DNA from: Eremothecium cymbalariae DBVPG#7215
Lineage: Eukaryota > Ascomycota > Saccharomycetes > Saccharomycetales > Saccharomycetaceae
Assembly (NCBI RefSeq): GCF_000235365.1
Contig: NC_016450.1
Coordinates: 434,001 to 498,000, forward strand
Reading direction: 5' to 3'
Length of the DNA: 64,000 nt
Below, piece after piece: positions 62,692 to 64,000 of the stretch (positions are counted from its first letter, which is position 1; each line of letters begins with the position of its first letter). Under the pieces are notes generated by a model that searched no databases, was not told the DNA's origin, and saw only the letters and a list, made by a program, of their open reading frames with translations. The position numbers and the translations under genes were made by a program.

Positions 62692-64000
62692 TTAGGTCAT
62701 TTCATCATGCATTTGTTCAGCTCTTTTATGTGCTTCTTGATCACTCAATGGTAACCCACCGGATACGGAAAATTGACCACCGCAACCAACAAACATGATA
62801 CGATGATTCTGTGTAGCTGTATTCTTGATATTTGTTGGCGTTTCGATATCTTCACCGGTGGGGCCAAGACCAACAGCATAAGTTTCGCCAAATCCCCAGG
62901 AATAAACAATTCCATTTTCAGCAATAGCCAGCGAATGATGTGAACCAGCTGCAATAAAGTTAAACTTTGGGACACCAGTGAGCTTGGTGGGAACTGGGAC
63001 AGCACGAGGTTCATTGTGGGCGTCTGTGTAAGTACTTTCGGGTAATTTGGACTTAGGAATACCAACTTCAAACATATCTAGTCTTCCAAAGGTGTATAAA
63101 TCTCCATTTTCATCCAAAACTAAAGAATGGTGTTCGCCAGCCGCCACCGCCTTAACACGGACATTTTCAGGTAACACAACTTCAGTTGGAACAGTCACCA
63201 TAGCGCCATCCTTGACTTCTGTTGATATACCGCACTGGCCAAATTGGTTAAGCCCCCACGCAAACAGCCTTCCATCATCTGACAATGCAAATGAATGGTT
63301 TTCTCCGGAGGCAATGTATTTAACACCGTCTAATCCAAACGCTCGTGGGTCTAAGGTCCTTAAACGAGAACGCTCCATGATCTTTCTGCCTAATTGGTAT
63401 TGTTGTCCATTTCCCCATGCATAAACAATACCATGTTCATCTAAAAACAAAATGTGGTCCTTACCAGCTGCCATTTGCACAACTTTAGCATTGGTGAACC
63501 GTGGTACTCTCCATGGAATGTGCTGAATCGCAATCGCGTCTTGGTAGAATCCTAGCATTCCCTCGTTACAGCGGAAAGTACCCCAGGCATAAACATCACC
63601 ATTTTCAAACAACACACAAGACATATTATCCGTCGCGGCTAACTGTATCACCTTCATCTGATCCAGTGGTAAAGAATCTCTAGGCAACATAGTGGGTGTC
63701 GACTCCAATTCATTAAGGTCACCATCCTCATCCCCACTACTTTGATCATAGTCCATATCCCTCAATTGCTCATTGGCTCCACTAGTATCCCTTCCCAGCG
63801 CCCCAGAATCATTGGTGCCCCAAGACCAAAGGTTATTCTCTTTATCCAAAGCCAAACAGTGCATACCACCCACCGCGTAAGATACTATACCAACCTTGTC
63901 TCGAGGTAAATATGGATTCAAACGGGGTCTTTTGACCTCCTTGTTCTTAGCCAACGGCCCTAGCCCCAATTCACACATAGATCCAGTGCCCCACACAAAA
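62692..64000 (-). CDS. SRM1: Srm1 (RCC1), Ran guanine-nucleotide exchange factor, 5'-truncated by window
   Basis: Chromatin-bound exchange factor for Gsp1 (Ran) that powers nuclear transport. About 436 C-terminal residues are inside the window; the N-terminus lies past the right edge. RCC1 repeats are clear: FVWGTGSMCELGLGP, LWSWGTNDSGALGRD, VYAWGTFRCNEGMLG, YAWGNGQQYQLGRK, LFAWGLNQFGQCGIS and VYSWGFGETYAVGLGP. An acidic insert (DQSSGDEDGDLNELE) sits between early blades, as in S. cerevisiae. Counterpart of YGL097W, on the strand expected from the other chromosome VII genes. Confidence 0.97.
   Translation of the reverse strand, partial: FVWGTGSMCELGLGPLAKNKEVKRPRLNPYLPRDKVGIVSYAVGGMHCLALDKENNLWSWGTNDSGALGRDTSGANEQLRDMDYDQSSGDEDGDLNELESTPTMLPRDSLPLDQMKVIQLAATDNMSCVLFENGDVYAWGTFRCNEGMLGFYQDAIAIQHIPWRVPRFTNAKVVQMAAGKDHILFLDEHGIVYAWGNGQQYQLGRKIMERSRLRTLDPRAFGLDGVKYIASGENHSFALSDDGRLFAWGLNQFGQCGISTEVKDGAMVTVPTEVVLPENVRVKAVAAGEHHSLVLDENGDLYTFGRLDMFEVGIPKSKLPESTYTDAHNEPRAVPVPTKLTGVPKFNFIAAGSHHSLAIAENGIVYSWGFGETYAVGLGPTGEDIETPTNIKNTATQNHRIMFVGCGGQFSVSGGLPLSDQEAHKRAEQMHDEMT

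Overview
This window is nuclear DNA of a budding yeast of the Saccharomycetaceae. It is AT-rich, almost intron-free, and read with the ordinary code. It holds 28 protein genes with recognisable S. cerevisiae counterparts, one small unassigned gene, two tRNA genes and one H/ACA snoRNA that I infer from its fold and position. Gene order interleaves two S. cerevisiae regions, the left arms of chromosome VII (about YGL081W to YGL097W) and XVI (about YPL191C to YPL177C), and each duplicated pair appears once. That is the pattern of a lineage that did not undergo the whole-genome duplication. The alpha-factor sequence (WHWLRFDRGQPIH) and the AT-rich composition make an Eremothecium species such as E. 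cymbalariae my best guess. This rests on recollection, not on a search.

Layout. 1-8.3 kb, minus strand: the start of a possible FHA gene, MIY1, NAB3, COA2 and SCY1 (one frameshift). 8.5-16.1 kb: tRNA-Gly(GCC), GUP1, LCL3, MAD1 (three frameshifts), MMS2 (one intron), a small putative mitochondrial protein, and POS5. 16.1-18.2 kb: the snR10-like snoRNA and the alpha-factor gene with four pheromone copies. 19.1-32.5 kb: MRN1, LIF1, NBP35, NUP145, SPC105. 32.7-46.1 kb: RTC6, RTT10, PAN2, TCO89, VPS45, CTI6. 47.5-53.5 kb: PPQ1, tRNA-Glu(CUC), CBC2 and one TALE homeobox gene (TOS8/CUP9). 53.5-56.8 kb is a long stretch without genes, with simple repeats and a G-quadruplex motif. 56.8-62.5 kb is a block from S. 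cerevisiae chromosome II (SPO23-like, ARO4, HIS7). The window ends inside SRM1.

The genes are housekeeping functions and do not form one pathway. Functional themes include RNA biology (NAB3, PAN2, CBC2, MRN1, RTT10, snR10), the kinetochore and spindle checkpoint (SPC105, MAD1), nuclear pores and transport (NUP145, SRM1), trafficking (VPS45, SCY1), mitochondria (COA2, POS5, RTC6, LCL3), TORC1 (TCO89) and amino-acid synthesis (ARO4, HIS7, each with a Gcn4-type site upstream).

I found no mobile element, CRISPR array, centromere or convincing new multi-gene system. The items most worth a second look are the cluster of frame breaks in MAD1 and SCY1, the inferred snR10, a perfect 38-bp GC palindrome, a near-perfect Mcm1 site upstream of the alpha-factor gene, the structure of the alpha-factor repeats, the myristoylation-type N-terminus of the PPQ1 protein, and a short LSU-rRNA-like match in the large gene-free region.
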